Source: Bacteroidales bacterium (lineage in GTDB: Bacteria; Bacteroidota; Bacteroidia; Bacteroidales; Paludibacteraceae). From it: a stretch of DNA of 64,000 bases. Position 1 is the first letter of the stretch, and every line of letters begins with the position of its first letter. The notes under the pieces were generated by a model. That model was not told the origin of the DNA. It did not search any database and was given only the letters and a program-made list of their open reading frames with translations. The position numbers were made by a program, and so were the translations under genes. This document shows positions 52,630 to 61,249 of this stretch, piece by piece. The stretch is from positions 75,502 through 139,501 of the forward strand of contig SUXE01000002.1 of assembly GCA_015061115.1 (NCBI GenBank). The letters are read 5' to 3'.

Positions 52630-54098
52630 ACATTATTCAATTTATTGGTAACACTTTTTATTGTTTTTCCAATTTTACCGCCATTAAAACCAGCACCGAC
52701 ATAATCAATAAAGTAACCACCTTTCTTAGTAAGTTTTTCTGTAACATTACAACCAAACCCATAAGTTGTGATATCGTTTCCTCTATGACCAGTCCTAGAC
52801 ATTCCATCTTTCTGTTTTCCCAAAGGTTGATCATTTCCATTCGAGTCTTGTTCCATCACTTTGGAACCACCTTTCATAGTCCATTGTCCTGTAATTTGAC
52901 CATTCGTTCTTTCATCACCATTGTGTATATATTCATGAAGAAATTCCATCGCTGAAAGAAATAACGTCTCTTCATATTTGGTAACTATAGTGCCACCTCT
53001 ATTTATTGTCTCATTAGAATTTACAGCGGCATATAGTTTCTTTACAATCTGAGAGTTTACCCATATACCATTTGCTGAACCTTCCGTTGCTCCATCACGA
53101 AATAATACAGTTGGACCTTGTCCTGGCTTCATATCATTTATTATTTGATCTCGTGAAAGTCCACAAATATCAGAAATAAGAGTTAAGAGTGTTTCGTCAT
53201 ATCCTTTACCATCTTCCGATTTTATTATGTTTTCAAAATTATTCACTAGATTTTTATATAAATCTATTTCTTCTGGAGTCAATGATAAAGAATGATCACA
53301 AATGTAAATTCCTTCACCATCTGTTTGTCCAACAGAAAAAGAACCATCAGGGTCAATATATACAATTGGATTTCCCATACAATAATTATATGGAGACATA
53401 CCCGCAAAATTCTCCCACATAGGATCCACACTCAACCACATTGCTCCTGTAGGATCCAGATATCTTGCTCCGTAGTAGTACAAGCCTGTTTCGTTGTCAA
53501 GTTCCTTGGCATTGAACAAGAAATTAGTAGAGAATTGGGAATTACGCTCCTCCACAAAGACCTCTCCGTATGGAATGTATTCCACATGCTGGGCAATGTT
53601 TCCATCGACATCAGTGACGTAAGATGTAGATCCAAGATGGTCTGGATGATAGAAGAAGATTAGCTTTTCTTCCTCCTCTGAATCCATTGTGGAATCTTTC
53701 TCCACTTTCTCCTTTTCTGGAGCGGAATATGTGAAGCCGAGTTCCTTGTATCTTGCTCCAATATTATCCTTCTGGGAATCAGAGATTTTCAATCCTCCTG
53801 CCTGCTCCACACGTCTTGGATCTGCTCCGAAGCCATCTTCATTGCCAAGCTTTGATGCGATTCTTTGGTTTGCCGCATAGATATGCTTTGTGTAAGCTCC
53901 ACCATTCGACACCACGAAGTATGGGCTGACATAGGCTGTGAACTTGCAAATATTGGCGTTTCCACCGACTTTTTTGCCGTTCACATGCACCATCCCATAG
54001 GAAGGATTTTTCTCGCTCGCCTTGCGGGCTCGCTCGAAGGGGTGTGAGGGCAAGGGCGTTCCGCCCTTTGGAATTCCTCTTTTCCTGAACTCAGCCAT
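52611..54098 (-). CDS. Displaced Rhs tip with HExxH metallopeptidase toxin (HEYIH)
   Basis: The 495-codon frame enters from spacer sequence (MAEFRKRGIPKGG) at the core position MVHVNGKKVGGN. It runs through ADPRRVEQAGG and SYVTDVDG to IVYIDPDGS at 246-253. The tip carries LSAMEFLHEYIHNGDERTNG with HEYIH at 388-392, a zincin-type motif, and ends in a basic tail KSVTNKLNNVWRQKK. The VFFYHPDH part reads LIFFYHPDH here, an allele of the variable core patch. A peptidase acting in the periplasm is inferred from the secreted immunity partner. Confidence 0.8.
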   Translation of the reverse strand: MAEFRKRGIPKGGTPLPSHPFERARKASEKNPSYGMVHVNGKKVGGNANICKFTAYVSPYFVVSNGGAYTKHIYAANQRIASKLGNEDGFGADPRRVEQAGGLKISDSQKDNIGARYKELGFTYSAPEKEKVEKDSTMDSEEEEKLIFFYHPDHLGSTSYVTDVDGNIAQHVEYIPYGEVFVEERNSQFSTNFLFNAKELDNETGLYYYGARYLDPTGAMWLSVDPMWENFAGMSPYNYCMGNPIVYIDPDGSFSVGQTDGEGIYICDHSLSLTPEEIDLYKNLVNNFENIIKSEDGKGYDETLLTLISDICGLSRDQIINDMKPGQGPTVLFRDGATEGSANGIWVNSQIVKKLYAAVNSNETINRGGTIVTKYEETLFLSAMEFLHEYIHNGDERTNGQITGQWTMKGGSKVMEQDSNGNDQPLGKQKDGMSRTGHRGNDITTYGFGCNVTEKLTKKGGYFIDYVGAGFNGGKIGKTIKSVTNKLNNVWRQKK

Positions 54099-54464
54099 CT
54101 GGGATTACCAGAATTTATAAAGATCGATTTTCAAATCATCGATTTGATTTATACAAAGATAATTCTTTTTATGGAATCATCTTCATTTGTCATTTTCTTT
54201 TCCGCTCGCCCTTACGGGCTCGCGGAGCTGGTGGGGGCAAGGGCGTTCCGCCCTTTGCATTCCTCATTTCCATGAACTCAACTTCTGGTATATAGTATTT
54301 ATAAAGATCGCTTTTCAAATCATAGATTTGATGTTTGCAAAGATAATTATCTTTTGGAAATCATCTTCGCTATGCTTCATTTTCTTTTCCGCTCGTGCTT
54401 ACGCACTCGCGGATGGGCAAGGGGCAAGGGCGTTCCGCCCTTTGCAATTCCTCGTTTCCTGAAC
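54099..54464. repeat. Inter-unit spacer: tandem repeat B blocks
   Basis: Two successive repeat B copies lie here (about 54115-54215 and 54295-54400). Each has CAAAGATA (second at 54338-54345) and is followed by a stem-loop (GCTCGCCCTTACGGGCTCGC, then CGCTCGTGCTTACGCACTCG) and an AAGGGCG-TTC-CGCCCTT hairpin. The duplication suggests two spacers fused after loss of the unit between them. Confidence 0.85.
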
Positions 54465-54968
54465 TCAGACATCTGGATTTTCATCTATTAACCAAAAACG
54501 TCCCCTATCTCCACGAAAAACAACTTTGATATTATTTTTTTTAAAAATAGAAACAATATCCTTTGTTTCATAATTATTTTTACATTGAAAAAACAAACAT
54601 TTGTTTTTTACAAATGCCAATGGATAATGTCTTTTTACTTTTATGTATAGAGTTTCATAAGTCCTTCCACATTCACATATAACAATATTAATATCTTCAT
54701 ATTTGTATCTATAATGTCTCCACAAAGGACGAAGGCAATAAAACATGTCTATACATTCTTTTTCAAAACTTAAGGTTTTGACAGAAAACAACGACATCAA
54801 ATATAATGTAATAATGTTTATAAAAAACAATTTAACAATAAAAAAATATTCACCATTAGTTGCTGCTTCCTTACAAGGTAATATTGACATACCGAATATC
54901 AATGCTATTCCACAAAATGTCATTCCTTTAGAACATCGGAAACTTATTCCTTTTTTATTATTATCCAT
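54465..54968 (-). CDS. Membrane immunity protein, family I4, copy 2
   Basis: This 167-residue protein is closely similar to 48710-49213, with the same two hydrophobic segments (about 15-32 and 44-64), DMFYCLRPLWRHYRYKYEDI and a final FRGDRGRFWLIDENPDV. It starts 2 bases after the toxin stop. The toxin has hydrophobic segments, so an inner-membrane immunity protein fits a membrane-active toxin. Confidence 0.78.
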   Translation of the reverse strand: MDNNKKGISFRCSKGMTFCGIALIFGMSILPCKEAATNGEYFFIVKLFFINIITLYLMSLFSVKTLSFEKECIDMFYCLRPLWRHYRYKYEDINIVICECGRTYETLYIKVKRHYPLAFVKNKCLFFQCKNNYETKDIVSIFKKNNIKVVFRGDRGRFWLIDENPDV

Positions 54969-54970
54969 TA

Positions 54971-56450
54971 TTAAAATTGAATTAGAGAATTAATTATACC
55001 TCCGATATCATTAATCAAGTCCATAAGATTTGCAGTCCTACCAACCATTCCAGATTGAGCATCAATCAATGGAGCTTTTGTTTTCGGATGCAATTTCGGA
55101 TTTCCCTTAGTATCTAATATTGATCTCGCATTAGAACCTGCTTTAAAACCAGAGTAAAGGTCATAAACTCCACCAACTATAGCAACTCCAATTTTAACTG
55201 TTTTAACTTTATTTTTGTCACTTTCTGATGTAGCTAACCTTGTAAACCCAGATTCCCCATTACGGTCAGTTACCATATCATCAACTGAATTCACAAGTCC
55301 CAAACCGGCAATTCCATAATCAGCCAAAGCCGCTAGACCTGTTACGCCTGCTGCAATCGACGTAAGTATCGACGAAACTCCTGTAATAAATGCCGTCATT
55401 CCCAATCCGACTGTCATGTCTCTATCTGTAACAATGCCCATATTAGCGTCGTCAGAGGTTCCCTCTGAAAAAAATGCATCCAAAGACATACATACATTAA
55501 CTAACTCATTGCGACAATTATCTGCAGTACCTTTAAAGACCTTAACATTTCCATCTGTGGTTGTTACTATTGCATCTATAAATCTATCATCATTATATTT
55601 TAATATATAACTTCCTCCATATTCATCCACATAAGCTTTAGCATCTTTAATGTGTTCATCATCAACTGGGGAATTTCCATCCGGATCCACCAACTTCACC
55701 GGATTTCCCATACAATAATTATACGGGCTCATTCCAGCATACTTCTCCCACATCGGATCCACACTCAACCACATTGCTCCCGTAGGATCAAGATATCTTG
55801 CACCGTAGTAGTACAAACCTGTCTCGTTGTCCAACTCTTTGGCATTGAACAGGTAGTTTGTAGAGAATGAATTGTTTCTCTCTTCCACAAACACTTCGCC
55901 GTATGGAATGTATTCGATGTGCTGGGCGATGTTTCCGTCTGCATCAGTCACGTAAGATGTTGAGCCAAGATGATCTGGATGATAGAAGAATACAAGATTT
56001 TCTGGTTCCTCTGAGTCCATTGTGGAATCTTTCTCCACTTTCTCTTTTTCTGGAGCAGAATATGTGAATCCGAGTTCCTTGTATCTTGCTCCAATATTAT
56101 CCTTCTGAATGTCAGAGATTTTCTTGCCTCCTGCCATTTCAACACGGCGAGGATCAGCTCCGAAGCCATCTTCATTGCCAAGCTTTGATGCGATTCTTTG
56201 GTTTGCCGCATAGATATGCTTTGTGTAAGCTCCACCATTCGACACCACGAAGTATGGGCTGACGTATGCTGTAAACTTAGTCACTGCATCATTTCCACCA
56301 ACCTTCTTTCCATTAACGTGAACCATTTCTGTCTCGCTTGTCAACTTCACTGTTCTTTCGCCAGCTGCATCATAGAAATAGCATGACACGCTTCCGTTGT
56401 TGTTGACGGCAAGTAGGCGGTTCTCCTCATCCCATAGGAAGGATTTTTCT
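54971..56450 (-). CDS. Displaced Rhs tip, hydrophobic (possibly pore-forming) toxin
   Basis: The core is open from FLWDEENRLLAV (about 56445) and passes MSCYFYDAAGERTVKL (56389, a GTG) to VKLVDPDGN. The upstream frame meets TAA in the spacer, so no natural start exists. The tip of about 235 residues has a hydrophobic Gly/Ala-rich middle (MTAFITGVSSILTSIAAGVT, then GLAALADYGIAGLGLV) and ends LINDIGGIINSLIQF. No catalytic motif is visible. Together with a membrane immunity protein this suggests a membrane-active toxin. Confidence 0.75.
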
Positions 56451-56639
56451 CGCTCGCCTTACGGCTCGCTCGAAGGGGATGGGGGCAAGGGCGTTCCGCC
56501 CTTTGCAATTCCTCATCACATGATTCCAACTTCTGTCATATAATGAATTTAAAGATCGCTTTCAAATCATTGATTTGATGTTTACAAAGATAATTATCTT
56601 TTGGAAATCATTCTCATTTTCTTCTTTTAGTCCGTCTAT
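56451..56639. repeat. Inter-unit spacer: hairpin block and repeat B
   Basis: The spacer fuses directly to the core at the FLWDEEN codons. It has the hairpin GCTCGCCTTACGGCTCGC, AAGGGCG-TTC-CGCCCTT (about 56487-56503) and repeat B (about 56545-56625). Confidence 0.8.
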
Positions 56640-57053
56640 TTAATCAGAGTCATCCTTACAAAACTTTAAGAATTCTTCATGTAGGAACGGCATTATCCCC
56701 ACAATCGTATCTTTCTTAAACAACTTAAAAACAACCTTTTTAGAATTAATAGAACACCATCTCAATGTGATGCTGTTTTCATCTTTATGTATAAAAATTG
56801 TATCTCCATCAAGCCGTCCTATTAACTTTTGATCCAATTGCCAAAAAGAAGATTTATCAGAAAAGTTTTCACAAACACTTGTGTCTCCTTTCACATATCC
56901 TTTGCAAAAAAGAGTCGAAAGCCCCAGTCGGTATTGAAATAAAAACTTATCATTACACTCAACATATAAACTATTTAAAGTTTCATAAGAATCACATTGA
57001 GAATAAGCACTACAAATAGCAAAACTAAAAAGAAACAAAAATAAAGTTTTCAT
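56640..57053 (-). CDS. Secreted putative immunity protein
   Basis: This 137-residue protein has a signal peptide (about 1-18, FAICSAYSQ). The mature part contains CSINSKKVVFKLFKKDTIVG and ends EFLKFCKDDSD. Its ATG overlaps the toxin stop by 4 bases. It is the cognate immunity candidate for the HETTH toxin. Confidence 0.7.
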   Translation of the reverse strand: MKTLFLFLFSFAICSAYSQCDSYETLNSLYVECNDKFLFQYRLGLSTLFCKGYVKGDTSVCENFSDKSSFWQLDQKLIGRLDGDTIFIHKDENSITLRWCSINSKKVVFKLFKKDTIVGIMPFLHEEFLKFCKDDSD

Positions 57054-58555
57054 CTCACATCGTAATTAAAATAATCAACAATACGTTTATCTCCACCTGT
57101 CTTAAACATTCCATCCTTAAACAAGAGAAAAGCAATATTTGGGTTTGAATCACAGATTTTATAAAAATCGCTCATTTTGGAATTTTTATTCATTTTTATA
57201 GGTGCATATCCAGCACCCATATCATATAAGTATTTACCATTAGGATCTACTATATTTGAAATCCATTTTTCATTAACAACACTCATTTTCTGAACACCTG
57301 AAAAAGCTAATTCATATTTGTAAGCTTGTATTTCATCATAAACATCTTTCAAAACAGCCTGACCTGTTTGTTTGTGAAATCCTATCTCTCCATTTTGATA
57401 TTGAGTCACATGCGTTGTTTCATGAACAAAATTTGCAATATCTGTATAATTAATCATCACAACACCAGTCGACATGTCTTTACTTACACTTCCAACCCCA
57501 CCTTCTAACTTATTTAACTTATACATTTGTGTATCATCATTTTCGATTCTCCTCAAATCTTGTAACTTTGTGTTGAGATATATTTCTCTTTGCTTTAAAG
57601 ATCTATATTCAGATTTCTTTAATTTACTATTCGCTAAAATAGAACTTATTTCATCTCTTTTCTTTTCAATTTCCGCTACATTTTGATTCCATTCTATTTT
57701 AGATTCTTCTTCTACACTTCTTCCATCCGGATCCACCATCACCACTGGATTTCCTGCACAATAATTGTACGGGCTCATTCCAGCATACTTTTCGAATAAT
57801 GGGTCAGCAGATAACCACATAGCCCCCGTAGGATCCAGATATCTTGCACCGTAGTAGTACAAGCCTGTCTCGTTGTCAAGTTCCTTGGCATTGAACAAGA
57901 AATTAGTAGAGAATTGGTTGTTGCGCTCTTCCACGAATACCTCGCCGTATGGAATGTATTCAATGTGCTGGGCAATATTTCCATCAGCGTCTGTGACGTA
58001 AGATGTTGAGCCAAGATGATCTGGATGATAGAAGAATACAAGATTCTCTGGCTCTTCTGAGTCCATTGTGGAATCTGGCAACACCTCCTCTTTCTTGGCC
58101 TCTTCATAGTCTATTCCAAGGGATTCATAACGGGCTTTGATTGTGGTAGCAAGATTATCAGTTTTCTTCAATCCTCCTGCCTGCTCCACTCTTCTCGGAT
58201 CAGCTCCGAATCCATCTTCATTGCCTAATTTCGATGCGATTCTTTGGCTTGCCGCATAGATATGCTTTGTGTAGGCTCCACCATTAGAAACTACGAAATA
58301 TGGGCTGACATAGGCTGTGAATTTGCTGACATTGGCGTTTCCACCGACTTTTTTGCCGTTCACATGCACCATCTCGCTCTCACTTGTCAACTTCACTGTT
58401 CTTTCGCCAGCTGCATCATAGAAGTAGCATGATACGCTTCCGTTGTTGTTGACGGCAAGTAGGCGGTTCTCCTCATCCCATAGGAAGGATTTCTTCTCGC
58501 TCGCCTTACGGCTAGCTCGAAGGGGATGGGGGCAAGGGCGTTCCGCCCTTTGCAT
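57050..58555 (-). CDS. Displaced Rhs tip with HExxH metallopeptidase toxin (HETTH)
   Basis: The 501-codon frame begins in spacer sequence (MQRAERPCPHPLRA) and joins the core in frame at KSFLWDEENRLLAV. It continues past ADPRRVEQAGGLKKTDN to VVMVDPDGR at 271-279. The patch between AGG and FFYHPDH differs from the neighbours (SLGIDYEEAKKEEVLPDSTM). The tip has a coiled coil (about 290-345) and IANFVHETTHVTQYQNGE with HETTH at 378-382. A zinc peptidase acting in the periplasm is inferred. Confidence 0.8.
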   Translation of the reverse strand: MQRAERPCPHPLRASRKASEKKSFLWDEENRLLAVNNNGSVSCYFYDAAGERTVKLTSESEMVHVNGKKVGGNANVSKFTAYVSPYFVVSNGGAYTKHIYAASQRIASKLGNEDGFGADPRRVEQAGGLKKTDNLATTIKARYESLGIDYEEAKKEEVLPDSTMDSEEPENLVFFYHPDHLGSTSYVTDADGNIAQHIEYIPYGEVFVEERNNQFSTNFLFNAKELDNETGLYYYGARYLDPTGAMWLSADPLFEKYAGMSPYNYCAGNPVVMVDPDGRSVEEESKIEWNQNVAEIEKKRDEISSILANSKLKKSEYRSLKQREIYLNTKLQDLRRIENDDTQMYKLNKLEGGVGSVSKDMSTGVVMINYTDIANFVHETTHVTQYQNGEIGFHKQTGQAVLKDVYDEIQAYKYELAFSGVQKMSVVNEKWISNIVDPNGKYLYDMGAGYAPIKMNKNSKMSDFYKICDSNPNIAFLLFKDGMFKTGGDKRIVDYFNYDVR

Positions 58556-59045
58556 TCCTCTTTTCCTGGACTCAGCTTCTGGATATTCAGAAATTATAAA
58601 GATCGCTTTTCAAATCATTGATTTGATGTTTGCAAAGATAATTATCTTTTTGAAATCATCTTAGTCTTTTCCCTTTTCTTTTCCGCTCGTGCTTACGCAC
58701 TCGCGGAAGTGGGTGGGACAAGGGCGTTCCGCCCTTGAAAATCCTCATTTTCCGATACAACCCATCTGCCTTGCTAAAGCCATAATACATTACCTTAGTG
58801 TAGGAATACCCACTCACTACAAGGGTCGTAGACCCTTTATCGCTCGCGACGATAGCCGATTCCATAATGGTTGAGGTCGAAGACCTTAATCATTATGGTG
58901 TCGGTTTATTCGATTTTGCGTCGGGAACATTGACTTTCTCGCTCGCCCTTACGGGCTCGCTCGAAGGGGACTGGGGCAAGGGCTTCGCCCTTTGGAATCC
59001 ACAATATATTAGCAATTTGAATTACATAATATACTAATGTATGCC
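58556..59045. repeat. Inter-unit spacer: repeat B, hairpins and palindromic repeat D copy 2
   Basis: These 490 bases have no gene. They hold repeat B (about 58590-58660), the hairpin CGCTCGTGCTTACGCACTCG, AAGGGCG-TTC-CGCCCTT (about 58720-58736) and repeat D (about 58815-58965). Repeat D has AAGGGTCGTAGACCCTT, GGTCGAAGACC and the hairpin GCTCGCCCTTACGGGCTCGC. Confidence 0.85.
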
Positions 59046-59528
59046 TTAATATGATTTAATATAACATATTTTTCCAGCCAAATCATCCGGGACGAATCGT
59101 TTTAAAGAATCTAGCAAATCTTTTGAAGATATATCAAAATGATCAATACAAAAAATAGAATAGCCAGAATCTGTTTCAACAGTAAAAGTAACATTACTCG
59201 ACGGTCCATTTATAACTTTCTTTATCACTAACTTTTTCACTTCTTTCCATTCATATGAAAATGAAATAGAACTTAAAGCATTAACACAAGTAACGCCATC
59301 AAATGTGATTTTTATAAAACTATCTCTATCTTTACAACGCAAGTATACATCTCTTAATTCCCAAACAAAAAATATAGTATTGAGAATAAAAAGAGGAACA
59401 AACCTTATAGTCCAAAAAGAAATAGCGAACAAAAACAAGAGAAGAAAAACCTCAGTAATCCTCAAACTTTTTTTGGGGACAATTAATTCAACTAAGTTCG
59501 AACCGTCAAAATAGCTTTTTGTGGGCAT
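59046..59528 (-). CDS. Membrane immunity protein, family I2, copy 2
   Basis: This 160-residue protein is nearly identical to 34081-34563 (DGSNLVELIVPKKSLRITEV, two hydrophobic segments at about 28-62, FCIDHFDISSKDLLDSLK). It starts 11 bases after the frameshifted toxin tail. It is the cognate immunity protein of the hydrophobic tip at 59540-60567. Confidence 0.78.
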   Translation of the reverse strand: MPTKSYFDGSNLVELIVPKKSLRITEVFLLLFLFAISFWTIRFVPLFILNTIFFVWELRDVYLRCKDRDSFIKITFDGVTCVNALSSISFSYEWKEVKKLVIKKVINGPSSNVTFTVETDSGYSIFCIDHFDISSKDLLDSLKRFVPDDLAGKICYIKSY

Positions 59529-59539
59529 ACTAATAAATT

Positions 59540-60567
59540 TTATTCGTTAATTTTTGTATTTATTCCACCTTGTGTCATATTATTAACCGTTTCTATAACG
59601 CCCCCAAAATATTTACTATTTGAACGATCCACTGCATTTTGTGCATTTTTAACATTTCTTGCCTTTTCAGAAATTTTAAGGTTTATTGCTTCTTTTGCTT
59701 GTTGTTTAGGAGTTTGACTCAAATTCTGATAATTATCATAATTTTCTCTCCATTGTGAATGATTTCCTTTATTAACAAATTTTTAGGAACATTAAAGGCT
59801 TCCTTAAATTCAGCTTCCAGTTCTGATTGCGATGGAATTTTTTGTTCTAGAGCTTTACTCAAGTCTTCCGTTGCAGAAGATTTTACTCCATTTACAAATT
59901 TAGTCGCGACTCCGTTTACGACTCCTCCAACAGCAATAGATTTAAGTGTTTTAACCCCATCATATTCTTTTTGATTATCAAAGGCTATATTAAGCCCCTG
60001 CTCAGTAACATCACCCACAGCTCCCCCTAAAGCGCCAAAGCCTGCACCAGCAACAACTGAACCTTCAAAAAATACACCTCCACATGCAGCAACTGCACCA
60101 CAAGCTGCACCTCCCAAAAATGCAGATCCAACTTTACCCACCTTACTTAAAGAGAAAGGCTCATCCCAATTATTATAAATTGCAAATCCTGCATTAACTA
60201 CACCTCCTAACCCAGCAGCAATCACAACCCATGGGGCATTTCCATCCGGATCCAACATCACCACCGGATTATTTAAACAATAATTATAAGGAGTAGCACT
60301 AATATTTTTTTCATATAAAGGATCCACACTCAACCACATCGCTCCTGTAGGATCCAAGTATCTCGCACCATAATAGTAGAGACCTGTCTCATTATCTAAT
60401 TCTTTGGCATTGAACAAGAAATTAGTAGAGAATTGGGAATTACGCTCCTCCACGAAGACTTCACCATAAGGGATATATTCCACATGCTGAGCAATGTTTC
60501 CATCGGCATCTGTCAAGCCCCCTAGCCCCCTGAAGGGGGAACTGGTTCGCCACTTTTGTAGAGACAC
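59540..60567 (-). pseudogene. Rhs core plus hydrophobic toxin tip, one frameshift
   Basis: The frame starts in repeat A (59719-60567; SLQKWRTSSPFRGLGGL), joins the core at TDADGNIAQHVEY and passes VVMLDPDGN. The tip has a Gly/Ala-rich hydrophobic part (PWVVIAAGLGGVVNAGFAIY, GGAACGAVAACGG) and a polar part to EAFNVPKN. There one lost or gained A in an A-run (about 59781-59786) shifts the frame. The correct frame continues FVNKGNHSQWRENYDNYQN and TPKQQAKEAI to NTKINE at 59540. The GNHSQW segment may belong to a hydrolase centre, but I cannot assign it. Possibly still functional if the shift is a sequencing error. Confidence 0.75.
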
Positions 60568-60765
60568 TCCTATAATAGAATCTCAGTTTGGAAAACTATT
60601 AAAGATCGCTTGTCGTATTTTTTGAATCGACGGTGTAAAATTAATGATTTTAATTAATTTACATATCTTCCTCCCTTTCTTTTCCGCTCGTGCTTACGCA
60701 CTCGCGGAAGGAATGTGGGGCAAGGGCGTTCCGCCCTTGGGAAGCCTCTTAATAGAAAACTTTAA
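60568..60765. repeat. Inter-unit spacer: diverged repeat A
   Basis: Repeat A (60518-60740) is more diverged here (GAGACACTCCTATAATAG, AAAACTATTAAAGATCGCTTG) and uses the CGCTCGTGCTTACGCACTCG hairpin. The AAGGGCG-TTC-CGCCCTT block lies at about 60722-60738. Confidence 0.8.
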
Positions 60766-61242
60766 TCATTTATAATCCTCAAGCAATTGCATAATTTTTA
60801 CCAAACAAGGATTTTCTATTAAAGGAATAATACAATCCAAAGAAGCTGCACAACCTATCTCTTTAATACTATCGTTTTCAGTTAACAAAAAGGAAAAAGA
60901 ATCTCCGTCCAATACCAAACATTCAAAAGTGTTGCCATATATTTCTTTCTCGAAAATGCCATAATCAAAATCACATTGAAAAGAGTTTTTTATCTCATTT
61001 TTTTTTATGATTTTATTCTTTCTAAATTTATATAGTTTTATACTTTCTTTTGTCTTGGAAAGAGCGACACAATACAATAAACCATATCTTACAAAAAAAA
61101 CATTATTGTTTTTCTTATATAATCGTTCTATTTTTCTATTTGGATACCAAGAATCAATTTCTACCATAGAAATTTCCCTGGAGAAAGAGATCTCTATAGC
61201 AAAAAAGATAAATAAAACAAGTAACGAAAATTTACCATTCAT
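60766..61242 (-). CDS. Secreted putative immunity protein
   Basis: This 158-residue protein has a signal peptide (about 1-21, EISFSRE). It is basic in the middle and ends LVKIMQLLEDYK. It begins 7 bases after the JAB-like toxin tip and is its cognate immunity candidate. Family not recognised. Confidence 0.68.
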   Translation of the reverse strand: MNGKFSLLVLFIFFAIEISFSREISMVEIDSWYPNRKIERLYKKNNNVFFVRYGLLYCVALSKTKESIKLYKFRKNKIIKKNEIKNSFQCDFDYGIFEKEIYGNTFECLVLDGDSFSFLLTENDSIKEIGCAASLDCIIPLIENPCLVKIMQLLEDYK

Positions 61243-61249
61243 AATAAAG

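Noticed and set aside
56347-58555. N-terminal peptides such as MQRAERPCPHPL as genuine protein starts
   Set aside because: They are translations of the GGGCAAGGGCG and GCTCGCC spacer repeats, occur in several frames, and only by chance join the Rhs core in frame.
28166-60740. CRISPR-like appearance of regularly repeated sequence
   Set aside because: The repeats are about 100 to 220 bases long, separated by 1 to 2 kb of coding sequence, differ among copies, and no cas genes are present.
28166-60740. Insertion sequences or transposons as the origin of the spacers
   Set aside because: No transposase frame, terminal inverted repeats with target duplications, or integrase is visible in the window; the repeats are short palindrome modules only.
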